DNA of 5,541 nucleotides from an uncultured Ventosimonas sp. (lineage in GTDB: Bacteria > Pseudomonadota > Gammaproteobacteria > Pseudomonadales > Pseudomonadaceae): NCBI GenBank assembly GCA_945283395.1, contig CALYQH010000098.1, positions 1 to 5,541 of the forward strand. Reading direction: 5' to 3'. The notes under the pieces were generated by a model that did no database searches, was not told the origin of the DNA, and saw nothing but the letters and a program-made list of their open reading frames with translations. Position 1 is the first letter of the stretch. Each line of letters starts with the position of its first letter. Below, piece by piece: positions 1 to 5,541 of this stretch. The position numbers and the translations under genes were made by a program.

Positions 1-318
1 GGACTTTGCTTAACCAAGTTAGATATTTTAGATGGATTTGAAAGTATTAAGATTTGTACAGCTTACCAAGATACTGATGGTAATCTTTTAACCGAAGCTC
101 CTTCCGATGCCGAGAGCTATGTAGGTTTAACACCTGTTTATGAGGAGGTAGCAGGTTGGTCTGAATCTACGTTTGGAGCCAAATCATTAGATGAACTACC
201 TGCTAATGCACTAGCCTATATTAAGCGCTTAAGCGAATTAGTAGGTGCCCCTATTGATATTATCTCAACTGGGCCTGATCGTATGGAAACTATCATTTTA
301 CGTCATCCGTTTGCTTAA
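1..318 (+). CDS. purA: Adenylosuccinate synthetase, C-terminal part (cut by window start)
   Basis: PurA joins IMP and aspartate using GTP to give adenylosuccinate, the first committed step from IMP to AMP in the cytoplasm. The frame is open from base 1 and ends at TAA 316-318, giving 105 residues; the roughly 325 N-terminal residues of a normal ~430-residue enzyme lie outside the window. Visible family signatures, in local numbering, are the nucleotide-base motif TKLD at 5-8, the GWSEST segment at 52-57 and the terminal STGPDR loop at 89-94, whose Ser-Thr-Gly contacts GTP in the E. coli enzyme. The tail [13 protein letters not shown]...ILRHPFA strongly resembles Pseudomonas PurA from memory. 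The visible part shows no frameshift or missing key residue. The next gene, panB, is convergent, so purA ends its transcription unit here. Confidence 0.95.
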   Translation, partial: GLCLTKLDILDGFESIKICTAYQDTDGNLLTEAPSDAESYVGLTPVYEEVAGWSESTFGAKSLDELPANALAYIKRLSELVGAPIDIISTGPDRMETIILRHPFA

Positions 319-395
319 TTAAAATTGTTACCACTAATAAATATTAAATAAATAATTCATTGAACGATAAAATTTAATAGTATTAACTCCCTTAA

Positions 396-430
396 TAGAA
401 TAATCCCTGTTGTAAACTGGGATTATTCTA
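396..430. terminator. Perfect 12-bp stem-loop between convergent purA and panB
   Basis: The arms TAGAATAATCCC (396-407) and GGGATTATTCTA (419-430) are exact reverse complements around an 11-base loop. The stem lies 77 bases past the purA stop and 159 bases past the panB stop, where a shared bidirectional terminator would be expected. Neither side has a clean T-run after the stem, so it may instead be an mRNA 3'-end stabiliser or a weak or factor-dependent terminator. The rest of 319-589 is AT-rich and I see no gene or other clear signal in it. Confidence 0.45.
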
Positions 431-589
431 GCAATTGATGACAATAATGATGATAAAAAGTTTATCCAAGGTAAGATCATTAGCCAACCCTAGCCTTAGA
501 AAATATATAATAAAAACTAATAGCTATATTTTAAAACATAAACTGAGCATAATTAACCTACGTTGAATCTTGCAAACTAATATTTACCC

Positions 590-1378
590 TTAATAACTAT
601 GCTCTAAACTCGGAAATTCATTGTTTTTTACAGCCATTACATAAGCTTTAATAGCTTGTCCAATAGAGCTTTGACCTAACATAAAATTTTTTGAAAATTT
701 AGGTGATTTACCTGCATATATGCCCAACATATCATGTAATACTAGCACTTGCCCATCACAATAAATACCAGCTCCAATACCTATTGTTGGGCAAGTTAAA
801 GCTTCTGTCACCTCTTTAGCCAATGATGACGGCACACACTCCATTAAAACTAATGCTGCACCAGCTTCTTCATGTGCTTTTGCGTCAGCTAACAATTGCT
901 TGGCTGCTGCTTCATTTTTACCTTGAATTTTATAGCCACCAAACGCATTGACAGATTGTGGAGTTAATCCTAAATGAGCACATACAGGAATACCTCTCTG
1001 TTGTAAGAATTGAGTAGTTTCCACCATATAGTGACCACCTTCCAGTTTAACCATATGAGCACCTGATGCCATTACTTGGCTAGCAGCACTAAATGCTTGC
1101 TCTTTACTTTGCTGATAACTACCAAATGGTAAGTCAGCTAAAATTAATGCATTATGACTACCTCTAGCTACACAAGTAGTGTGGTAGCACATATCAGCTA
1201 GGGTAACGGGTAAAGTTGAACTATACCCTTGCACCGTCATACCTAAAGAATCACCAATTAATAAAATATCGACACCTTCATTTTCTAATAAAGTTGCTAG
1301 ACTTGCCTCATAACAAGTTAGCATAGCAATCTTTTGTTGCTGTTCTTTCATCTTTTGAAGTGTTGATAAAGTAACCAT
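590..1378 (-). CDS. panB: 3-methyl-2-oxobutanoate hydroxymethyltransferase (ketopantoate hydroxymethyltransferase)
   Basis: PanB transfers a one-carbon unit from 5,10-methylenetetrahydrofolate to 3-methyl-2-oxobutanoate, making ketopantoate, the first step of pantothenate and CoA synthesis in the cytoplasm. The 262-residue product matches the usual family length (about 260-270) and is a single TIM-barrel domain. The metal ligands are in place: D43 in IGDSLGM, D82 in ADLPFG and E113 in KLEGG. The catalytic glutamate is E180 in LMECVPS. Other family blocks are AHLGLTPQ (134-141), GIGAG (200-204) and [12 protein letters not shown] (208-219). The ATG at 1378-1376 is supported by an AAGAGG ribosome site four bases upstream. 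The gene stands alone: panC and panD, often next to panB, are absent from both sides, and ppiA is divergent. Pseudomonads can carry two panB copies, so this may not be the only one. Confidence 0.96.
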   Translation of the reverse strand: MVTLSTLQKMKEQQQKIAMLTCYEASLATLLENEGVDILLIGDSLGMTVQGYSSTLPVTLADMCYHTTCVARGSHNALILADLPFGSYQQSKEQAFSAASQVMASGAHMVKLEGGHYMVETTQFLQQRGIPVCAHLGLTPQSVNAFGGYKIQGKNEAAAKQLLADAKAHEEAGAALVLMECVPSSLAKEVTEALTCPTIGIGAGIYCDGQVLVLHDMLGIYAGKSPKFSKNFMLGQSSIGQAIKAYVMAVKNNEFPSLEHSY

Positions 1379-1382
1379 ATAA

Positions 1383-1388
1383 CCTCTT
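1383..1388 (-). promoter_or_regulatory. Ribosome binding site of panB
   Basis: On the minus strand this reads AAGAGG, a good Shine-Dalgarno match four bases before the ATG at 1378. It is the strongest ribosome site in the window and fixes the panB start. Confidence 0.7.
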
Positions 1389-1459
1389 ATTTATGCTGCA
1401 ATGATAGTGCATTTAAATAATTAAATACTCATTTATTTGTAACTTGTATAGAATAACAG

Positions 1460-1465
1460 ATTATA
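1460..1465 (-). promoter_or_regulatory. Candidate -10 box for panB
   Basis: The minus strand reads TATAAT here, a perfect sigma-70 -10 hexamer, about 80 bases before the panB start in the 114-bp region shared with divergent ppiA. No convincing -35 hexamer sits 16-18 bases upstream, and the region is AT-rich, so chance is a real alternative. On the plus strand, TAGAAT at 1449-1454 (5 of 6) is a comparable weak -10 candidate for ppiA. If both are used, the two promoters overlap. Confidence 0.3.
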
Positions 1466-1492
1466 AGTTTGCAATTTTAGGAATTTCTTGTC

Positions 1493-2053
1493 ATGTTAAA
1501 AAAACTATTCATTAGCTTTTATTGTTTCTTTTTATTACCTTTATCGGTGCTAGCTGATAATAATCCTAGAGTTTTATTAAGTACCAATATGGGAGAAATA
1601 GTCATAGAATTAGATCAACAAAAAGCGCCAATTAGTGTGGCCAATTTTCTTAGTTATGTCGATAGTAGATTTTATAATGGAACTATCTTTCATAGAGTGA
1701 TAGCTGATTTTATGATTCAAGGGGGAGGTTATACGGCAAACATGACTCAAAAGTCAACTTTGCCCCCTATACAAAATGAAGCAACTAACGGTTTAACCAA
1801 TGATCGTGGAACCATTGCTATGGCTAGAACTAATGATATTAATTCAGCCACTAGTCAATTTTTCATCAATCTTAAAAATAATGATTTCTTAAATCATACA
1901 GAAAATAATTATGGTTATGCAGTATTTGGCAATGTTATTCAAGGGATGGATGTGGTTGATAATATCGGGCAAACAAGAACTACTTTTAGAGCGGGGGCTA
2001 GAGATGTACCTAGTCAAGATGTGATCATTACTTCTGCTAAACGACTTAAATAA
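1493..2053 (+). CDS. ppiA: Periplasmic peptidyl-prolyl cis-trans isomerase, cyclophilin type (PpiA-like)
   Basis: This cyclophilin catalyses cis-trans isomerisation of X-Pro bonds and is predicted to assist folding in the periplasm. Its 186 residues are close to E. coli PpiA (190). Residues 1-21 form a Sec signal peptide: KK at 3-4, a hydrophobic core and VLA before a predicted cut at A21/D22. The single cyclophilin domain (about 26-183) carries FHRVI (66-70, catalytic R68), FMIQGGG (73-79, with F73 and Q76), IAMAR (109-113 region, A111), SQFFIN (121-126) and YGYAVFG (140-146). Where human cyclophilin A has Trp121, this protein has F132, as in E. coli PpiA; that change is linked to low cyclosporin sensitivity. 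The ATG is preceded by AGGA (1479-1482), ten bases away, so translation initiation may be modest. A cytoplasmic PpiB is excluded by the signal peptide. The gene is monocistronic, with a hairpin just downstream. Confidence 0.93.
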   Translation: MLKKLFISFYCFFLLPLSVLADNNPRVLLSTNMGEIVIELDQQKAPISVANFLSYVDSRFYNGTIFHRVIADFMIQGGGYTANMTQKSTLPPIQNEATNGLTNDRGTIAMARTNDINSATSQFFINLKNNDFLNHTENNYGYAVFGNVIQGMDVVDNIGQTRTTFRAGARDVPSQDVIITSAKRLK

Positions 2054-2066
2054 TAACCTTATTTAT

Positions 2067-2099
2067 TATATAGGGAGCAACTAAATTGCTCTCCATATA
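2067..2099 (+). terminator. Long hairpin after ppiA, likely terminator
   Basis: Bases 2067-2080 pair with 2086-2099 over 14 positions, with one G-T wobble and one A-C mismatch, around a 5-base CTAAA loop. The loop-proximal core GAGCAA/TTGCTC is perfect. The stem starts 13 bases after the ppiA stop codon. No strong T-run follows (CTTATTGTCATT), so it is not a textbook intrinsic terminator, but its position and stability fit transcript-end formation or protection. Confidence 0.5.
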
Positions 2100-2134
2100 C
2101 TTATTGTCATTCTATCCTAAAGTATCAATAATTC

Positions 2135-2162
2135 CTGATAGTACTTTGTAGTAAAATATATT
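2135..2162 (+). promoter_or_regulatory. Candidate promoter of the beta-propeller gene
   Basis: CTGATA (2135-2140, 4 of 6 to the -35 consensus) and TATATT (2157-2162, 5 of 6 to the -10 consensus) are 16 bases apart, about 65 bases before the chosen ATG. A second possible pair is TTGTAG (2146-2151) with TAAACT (2168-2173). The -35 of the first pair lies inside an imperfect inverted repeat (2119-2147). AT-rich sequence makes such matches common, so this is tentative. Confidence 0.3.
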
Positions 2163-2226
2163 ATCTTTAAACTAAACATATTATTTTCCACTAACAAGTT
2201 CCTTTTTGACTATTTCTAATAACTTT

Positions 2227-3099
2227 ATGCAATATAAATCCCAGTTTTTCTTAACACTCAAAATAATTATAGTTTGTTTTATTTTATTTGTTGTATGTGG
2301 AGGAGGATTTTTACTATGGCAACATTATTATCCAGTAAAAGCTTACGCTCCTTGGCAATATAAGGTCATACACAAAAATATTACAAAAGCTAGCGCACTA
2401 TATAAAGATAAACAAGGCAATCTTATGGTTGCTGAGGAATTAAATAATAGCCAAGGTAGAATCATCAAAATAGCTGTAGATGGAACTCGAACAACTTTAT
2501 TTGATAAGTTAAATAAACCTGATGGCATTTCTGCTTTCCAAGGGGGAATAGTATTCAGTCAAGAAGGTGGCATCTATCCAGTTACTTTACTAAAGCACTA
2601 TCAAACTACCAACTTATTTATAGGCACTAATGTACAAGGCTTAACCCCTTATGGACAATATCTTTATGCAGTTGAAGATAGAGGAGTTAATAGTAGAATT
2701 TTACGTTATGACGCTTCTACGGGAGATGTGACCATAGTAAGAGAAAAACTAAATGAAGCCGAAACATTAGCTATTTGCCCTAATGGTAATAAGTACTATA
2801 ATGAAAAAAAAATTCACCAAATTAAACAGTTAACAGCAGATGGAAAGGATCCTATTATTCTTGACTATAAAAAAACCCGCGAGCCTAGTATTCTACAATG
2901 TGATGAAAATGGTTTGTGGATTTCTGAAGACTCAACCCATAGAGCAAGGCTACTATTACTCACCTCCGATGGAAAGCTGCAAACAATTCTTAGTCATCTA
3001 AGAGCACCGCAACAATTACTTAAAATTACTGAAGATACTTATTATTTGGCAGAGGGCGGACGTAATCGTGTCCTAAAGTTAAAAAAGCTCAGTAAGTAG
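2227..3099 (+). CDS. Membrane-anchored beta-propeller protein (NHL/SMP-30-like), function unknown
   Basis: I do not recognise a specific gene. With the ATG at 2227 the product has 290 residues. A short basic N-terminus is followed by one hydrophobic segment (about 13-31), then a roughly 250-residue soluble region. Lysines before the segment predict an N-in signal anchor with the soluble part in the periplasm. That part shows a recurring unit: a basic residue, a short beta strand, a DG or similar turn, another strand, and then LxxP/xxL. Units are near 78-101, 157-183, 195-223, 241-264 and 280-290, typical of NHL, SMP-30 or strictosidine-synthase-like propellers of about six blades. No sure catalytic or metal site is visible, so ligand binding or scaffolding is as likely as lactonase activity. 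An in-frame TTG at 2206 would add seven residues; neither start has a clear ribosome site, and ATG is preferred. The gene is monocistronic and convergent with the EAL gene. Confidence 0.75.
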   Translation: MQYKSQFFLTLKIIIVCFILFVVCGGGFLLWQHYYPVKAYAPWQYKVIHKNITKASALYKDKQGNLMVAEELNNSQGRIIKIAVDGTRTTLFDKLNKPDGISAFQGGIVFSQEGGIYPVTLLKHYQTTNLFIGTNVQGLTPYGQYLYAVEDRGVNSRILRYDASTGDVTIVREKLNEAETLAICPNGNKYYNEKKIHQIKQLTADGKDPIILDYKKTREPSILQCDENGLWISEDSTHRARLLLLTSDGKLQTILSHLRAPQQLLKITEDTYYLAEGGRNRVLKLKKLSK

Positions 3100-3130
3100 A
3101 ATTAATTAATTAAGCTTTAAATTTAATTTT

Positions 3131-4702
3131 CTAGTTAAATTCATTAAACATTGTAAATTGTTGGAAAGATCTAACTATATTAGTAGGTTGTACTAACGTT
3201 TTAAGCATTTCTTCAATAGGAGCAGGACGGCTAAAAAGAAAACCTTGGATATAGTCTACTTTCTGATCAGTAAGATATTGTAATTGCTCATAAGTTTCTA
3301 CACCTTCTGCTACTAATGCTATCTTTAATTTCTTAGCTAATCTAATGATAGCATCCACCAAATATTGAGCATCCGCAGTAGTACAAATCATGCCAACAAA
3401 TGTTTTATCAATTTTTATATGATCTACTTTTAACTTCTGCAAATAAGCAAAATTTGAATAACCCGTACCGAAATCATCAATTGATATCTGAACGCCTATT
3501 TGACGAAACTCATCAAGTAAATTATCTAATGCCTCCGATGATTCTACTAATTGCCCTTCTGTTATTTCTAGTACCAAATTAATGCGTTGATCTGAGAATT
3601 TGGCTTGGAAATTCTTACAATCTAATAATAAAGTAGGCTCATAAAGATATTCAGCATTAATATTAATGCCTATAAAAAATGGTTTAGGCAAAACATTCAC
3701 ATAAGGAATTAAATCATTAGCAACTTTTATCATCATTTGCCTAGTCATAGGGACAATAAGACCTGAACGTTCTGCCAAAGGGATAAATTTTCCAGGTTGG
3801 AGAAGCCCTCGCTTAGGATGCTGCCAACGCATCAAAACTTCCATACCATGCCATTTATAATTTGATGAGGTCACTACTAATTGGTAATAGGGAATAAATT
3901 CATTGGCTATTATGGCTCTTTTTATATCACGCCTTGATGCTGTTAATGCAATAAAAATAGTCTGAAATAACCCTAATAATGCTAATAGCAAAAAAAATAC
4001 AAGATAAGGCAGATAATAATCTAGAAAGCTTGGGCTATCTATTTTAACCATAATTTTGAAAGGATATTTAGATGAGTTAAAAGACAAAATTTTATCTTTA
4101 TCTTTTAACTCATCTAATTTAAATATTTGCGCAGAATCAGCTAATAATTGATCCTGTATATCCAGAAAAATATTTTGATTATATTTATAAGCCTCTAACA
4201 ATCCAGCAAATAACTTAGCATTTATTCCAATCAAAACTGCCCATTTATCATTGACCAACCTATACCCTACGATAGAACTATCAGGATTTAATTTATTATG
4301 AGCTAATATAATATTTTTATTGAAAGTACTATAATCTAAATCATCAGTACCTAATTTATAAACAGAGGAACAATATACACTATCATTATACAATATTGTA
4401 GCTGAACGAGCTATGTTACTAGTTGCTACTAACTTTTTTAATTCATATTCTGATTTAACACAGGGCCTTCCCCACATAGTGGTTACTTTGTTAGCTAGTC
4501 TATTAGCTTCATCAAATATATTTTCTATATTATGGATAATCTGCACTACCTGCTTGTCTATATCAGCTCTATATTCCTTTTCTGCCCTATATTGTGCATA
4601 ATTAATTCCAACTAGTACCGCTACTAAAAATAATAAAATAGACAAAGTAACCAACATTAGGGAAGAGTTACGAATCTTACGAAATACTCCTGTTAATATC
4701 AT
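3131..4702 (-). CDS. CSS-motif cyclic-di-GMP phosphodiesterase (EAL domain, two membrane segments)
   Basis: This inner-membrane enzyme is predicted to cleave c-di-GMP to linear pGpG, lowering the signal that favours biofilm over motility. The 523 residues are laid out as in E. coli PdeC and its relatives: membrane segment 1 (about 16-36), a periplasmic CSS sensor (about 37-230) with C81 and the C111-S112-S113 triplet, membrane segment 2 (about 231-252), then a cytoplasmic EAL domain (about 262-500). The catalytic set looks complete: E288 in EVLMRW (EVL variant of EAL), N347, E379 in LEITEG, D409-D410 in IDDFGTGYS, K430, E466 in AEGVET and Q486 in QGFLFSRP. There is no GGDEF domain. In E. coli PdeC the two CSS cysteines form a DsbA-dependent disulfide that controls activity and proteolysis; the same is inferred here. 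The start at 4702 has only a weak AGG, 11 bases upstream. Which E. coli paralogue is closest cannot be told by eye. Confidence 0.93.
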   Translation of the reverse strand: MILTGVFRKIRNSSLMLVTLSILLFLVAVLVGINYAQYRAEKEYRADIDKQVVQIIHNIENIFDEANRLANKVTTMWGRPCVKSEYELKKLVATSNIARSATILYNDSVYCSSVYKLGTDDLDYSTFNKNIILAHNKLNPDSSIVGYRLVNDKWAVLIGINAKLFAGLLEAYKYNQNIFLDIQDQLLADSAQIFKLDELKDKDKILSFNSSKYPFKIMVKIDSPSFLDYYLPYLVFFLLLALLGLFQTIFIALTASRRDIKRAIIANEFIPYYQLVVTSSNYKWHGMEVLMRWQHPKRGLLQPGKFIPLAERSGLIVPMTRQMMIKVANDLIPYVNVLPKPFFIGININAEYLYEPTLLLDCKNFQAKFSDQRINLVLEITEGQLVESSEALDNLLDEFRQIGVQISIDDFGTGYSNFAYLQKLKVDHIKIDKTFVGMICTTADAQYLVDAIIRLAKKLKIALVAEGVETYEQLQYLTDQKVDYIQGFLFSRPAPIEEMLKTLVQPTNIVRSFQQFTMFNEFN

Positions 4703-4745
4703 TAAAAATATGGCCTATCCAACCCTACCGTACAATATCACCATT

Positions 4746-4841
4746 ACTATTAGTAATATAATCATAATGTCTTATTACTAAATAGCATACTAACTATTAG
4801 TCTAATCAAAATATTAGAATCAAAAAATTACTTATATTAGA
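4746..4841. repeat. Cluster of four TATTAG repeats upstream of the EAL gene
   Basis: TATTAG occurs at 4748-4753, 4795-4800, 4812-4817 and 4835-4840. The first two lie in identical 9-mers ACTATTAGT (4746-4754, 4793-4801), and the last two in identical 8-mers ATATTAGA (4811-4818, 4834-4841). Inverted copies add small palindromes: ATTACT-ATT-AGTAAT (4743-4757), ATTAG-T-CTAAT (4796-4806) and TCTAAT-N6-ATTAGA (4801-4818). The cluster begins 44 bases before the EAL start codon, where operators would lie. Low-complexity AT sequence is the alternative. I see no convincing -35/-10 pair for the EAL gene in this spacer. Confidence 0.4.
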
Positions 4842-4912
4842 TGTTGTTAGTTCTTTTTCTTCAAAAAAGGTAGGATATTTTATTATAATTAAAAGTTATA
4901 ATTGAATAGCTG

Positions 4913-4945
4913 AAAAAAAGCAGAAGTAATCGCTTCTGCTTTTTT
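4913..4945 (-). terminator. Intrinsic terminator of asd (bidirectional in form)
   Basis: GCAGAAG (4920-4926) and CTTCTGC (4933-4939) form a perfect 7-bp stem around a 6-base loop. A-run 4913-4919 and T-run 4940-4945 flank it, so either strand reads as stem plus poly-U. On the minus strand the stem begins 26 bases after the asd stop, followed by seven T residues, a textbook rho-independent terminator. It separates asd from the EAL gene, which must then have its own promoter. Confidence 0.92.
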
Positions 4946-4965
4946 CTAGGAAATATACTTAGTAC

Positions 4966-5541
4966 TTAGCGCTCTAATAAAATACGTAGCATTCGACGCA
5001 AAGGCTCGGCAGCGCCCCATAATAATTGATCACCTACCGTAAAGGCACCTAAATAATGAGAGCCCATATTGAGTTTACGTAAACGCCCAATAGGTACTGA
5101 TAAAGTACCTGTGACAGCTGTAGGTGTAAGTTCTTTCATACTTACTTCTCTTTGATTAGGAATTAGCTTTACCCATTCATTATGATTTTTTATTAATTCT
5201 TCAATATCAGCCATAGGTACATCTTTATTCAGCTTAATAGTCAAAGCTTGACTATGACAGCGCATAGCTCCCACTCGTACGCAGATACCATCTATTAAAA
5301 TAGGTCTTTTGGCGCGCCCCAAAATCTTATTAGTTTCTACCTGTCCTTTCCATTCTTCACGGCTTTGTCCATTTGGTAATTCTTTATCAATCCAAGGAAT
5401 TAAGCTTCCTGCTAACGGCACTCCAAAATACTCATCAGGAAAACTACTACTACGCTGTATTGCAGCTACTTTTCTATCTATATCTAAAATGGCACTTGCA
5501 GGATTAGCTAAATCATCAGCTACAGAGTCATGAATCACCCC
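4966..5541 (-). CDS. asd: Aspartate-semialdehyde dehydrogenase, C-terminal part (cut by window end)
   Basis: Asd reduces L-aspartyl-4-phosphate to aspartate semialdehyde with NADPH, the branch point to lysine, diaminopimelate, threonine and methionine. The frame is open to the right edge (GGG at 5541-5539), giving 191 residues plus TAA; a full enzyme has about 370, so the NADP-binding N-terminus and the catalytic cysteine lie outside the window. Local numbering shows the Gram-negative Asd signatures: [11 protein letters not shown] (42-52), REEWKGQ (61-67, with substrate residues E62 and K65), [12 protein letters not shown] (87-98, with substrate-binding R89 and acid/base H96), and [17 protein letters not shown] (170-186). 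The GTG at 5538 is valine inside the protein, matching the conserved family sequence there, and not a start. The ending RILLER resembles Pseudomonas Asd from memory. A terminator follows directly, so asd is last in its unit. Confidence 0.95.
   Translation of the reverse strand, partial: GVIHDSVADDLANPASAILDIDRKVAAIQRSSSFPDEYFGVPLAGSLIPWIDKELPNGQSREEWKGQVETNKILGRAKRPILIDGICVRVGAMRCHSQALTIKLNKDVPMADIEELIKNHNEWVKLIPNQREVSMKELTPTAVTGTLSVPIGRLRKLNMGSHYLGAFTVGDQLLWGAAEPLRRMLRILLER

Noticed and set aside
2206..2226. TTG start giving a seven-residue longer propeller protein
   Set aside because: It has no ribosome site and is a rare start codon; ATG at 2227 still leaves a normal basic N-terminus before the membrane segment. 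It remains possible, since the ATG also lacks a clear ribosome site.
2343..2528. Small minus-strand open frame
   Set aside because: It lies wholly inside the propeller gene on the other strand, with no family signature or ribosome site.
3084..3118. AAAGCT / AGCTTT inverted repeat and TTAATTAATTAA palindrome at the convergent gene ends
   Set aside because: The stem is short and AT-rich with a 23-base loop; too weak to call a terminator.
3400..3582. Small plus-strand open frame opposite the EAL domain
   Set aside because: It is antisense to strongly conserved EAL coding sequence and is a composition shadow.
4413..4601. Plus-strand hydrophobic open frame opposite the CSS domain
   Set aside because: It is antisense to the phosphodiesterase; hydrophobicity arises from the reverse of A-rich codons.
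5309..5533. Plus-strand open frame opposite asd
   Set aside because: It overlaps conserved asd coding sequence and has no recognisable features.
5536..5538. GTG as the start of a short 190-residue protein
   Set aside because: The frame continues upstream to the window edge, and the codon is an internal valine of asd.

Overview
The window is an AT-rich piece of a Gram-negative chromosome holding six protein genes, two of them cut by the window edges. The organism looks like a gammaproteobacterium. The Asd tail is the Gram-negative type, PpiA is a periplasmic cyclophilin of the Escherichia coli PpiA kind, and the phosphodiesterase has the CSS-type periplasmic sensor typical of Enterobacteria and pseudomonads. 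The PurA tail (ending RHPFA) and Asd tail (ending RMLRILLER) read very like Pseudomonas proteins from memory, yet the base composition is far too AT-rich for Pseudomonas. My best inference is a low-GC, probably host-associated relative in the Pseudomonadales, for example an Entomomonas-like insect-gut bacterium. No alignment was run.

Layout: the last 105 codons of purA (+) are followed by a convergent intergenic region with a perfect 12-bp stem-loop. Then comes panB (-), standing alone without panC or panD. A 114-bp divergent promoter region separates panB from ppiA (+), which is followed by a long hairpin. Next is a membrane-anchored beta-propeller protein of unknown function (+). It converges, only 31 bp away, on a complete CSS-EAL cyclic-di-GMP phosphodiesterase (-). 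A 263-bp spacer follows, holding a cluster of repeated TATTAG words on the phosphodiesterase side and a textbook intrinsic terminator on the asd side. The last 191 codons of asd (-) run off the right edge.

The genes do not form one pathway. purA (AMP synthesis), panB (pantothenate/CoA synthesis) and asd (lysine, threonine, methionine and peptidoglycan precursor synthesis) are core metabolism. ppiA and the propeller protein act, or are predicted to act, in the periplasm. The EAL protein links a periplasmic, probably redox-linked, signal to intracellular c-di-GMP breakdown. Every gene appears to be its own transcription unit, or to lie at the end of one. I see no mobile element, CRISPR array, RNA gene or phage feature, and no evidence of a new multi-gene system. 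The most interesting items are the CSS-EAL gene with its repeat-rich upstream region, and the uncharacterised propeller protein.
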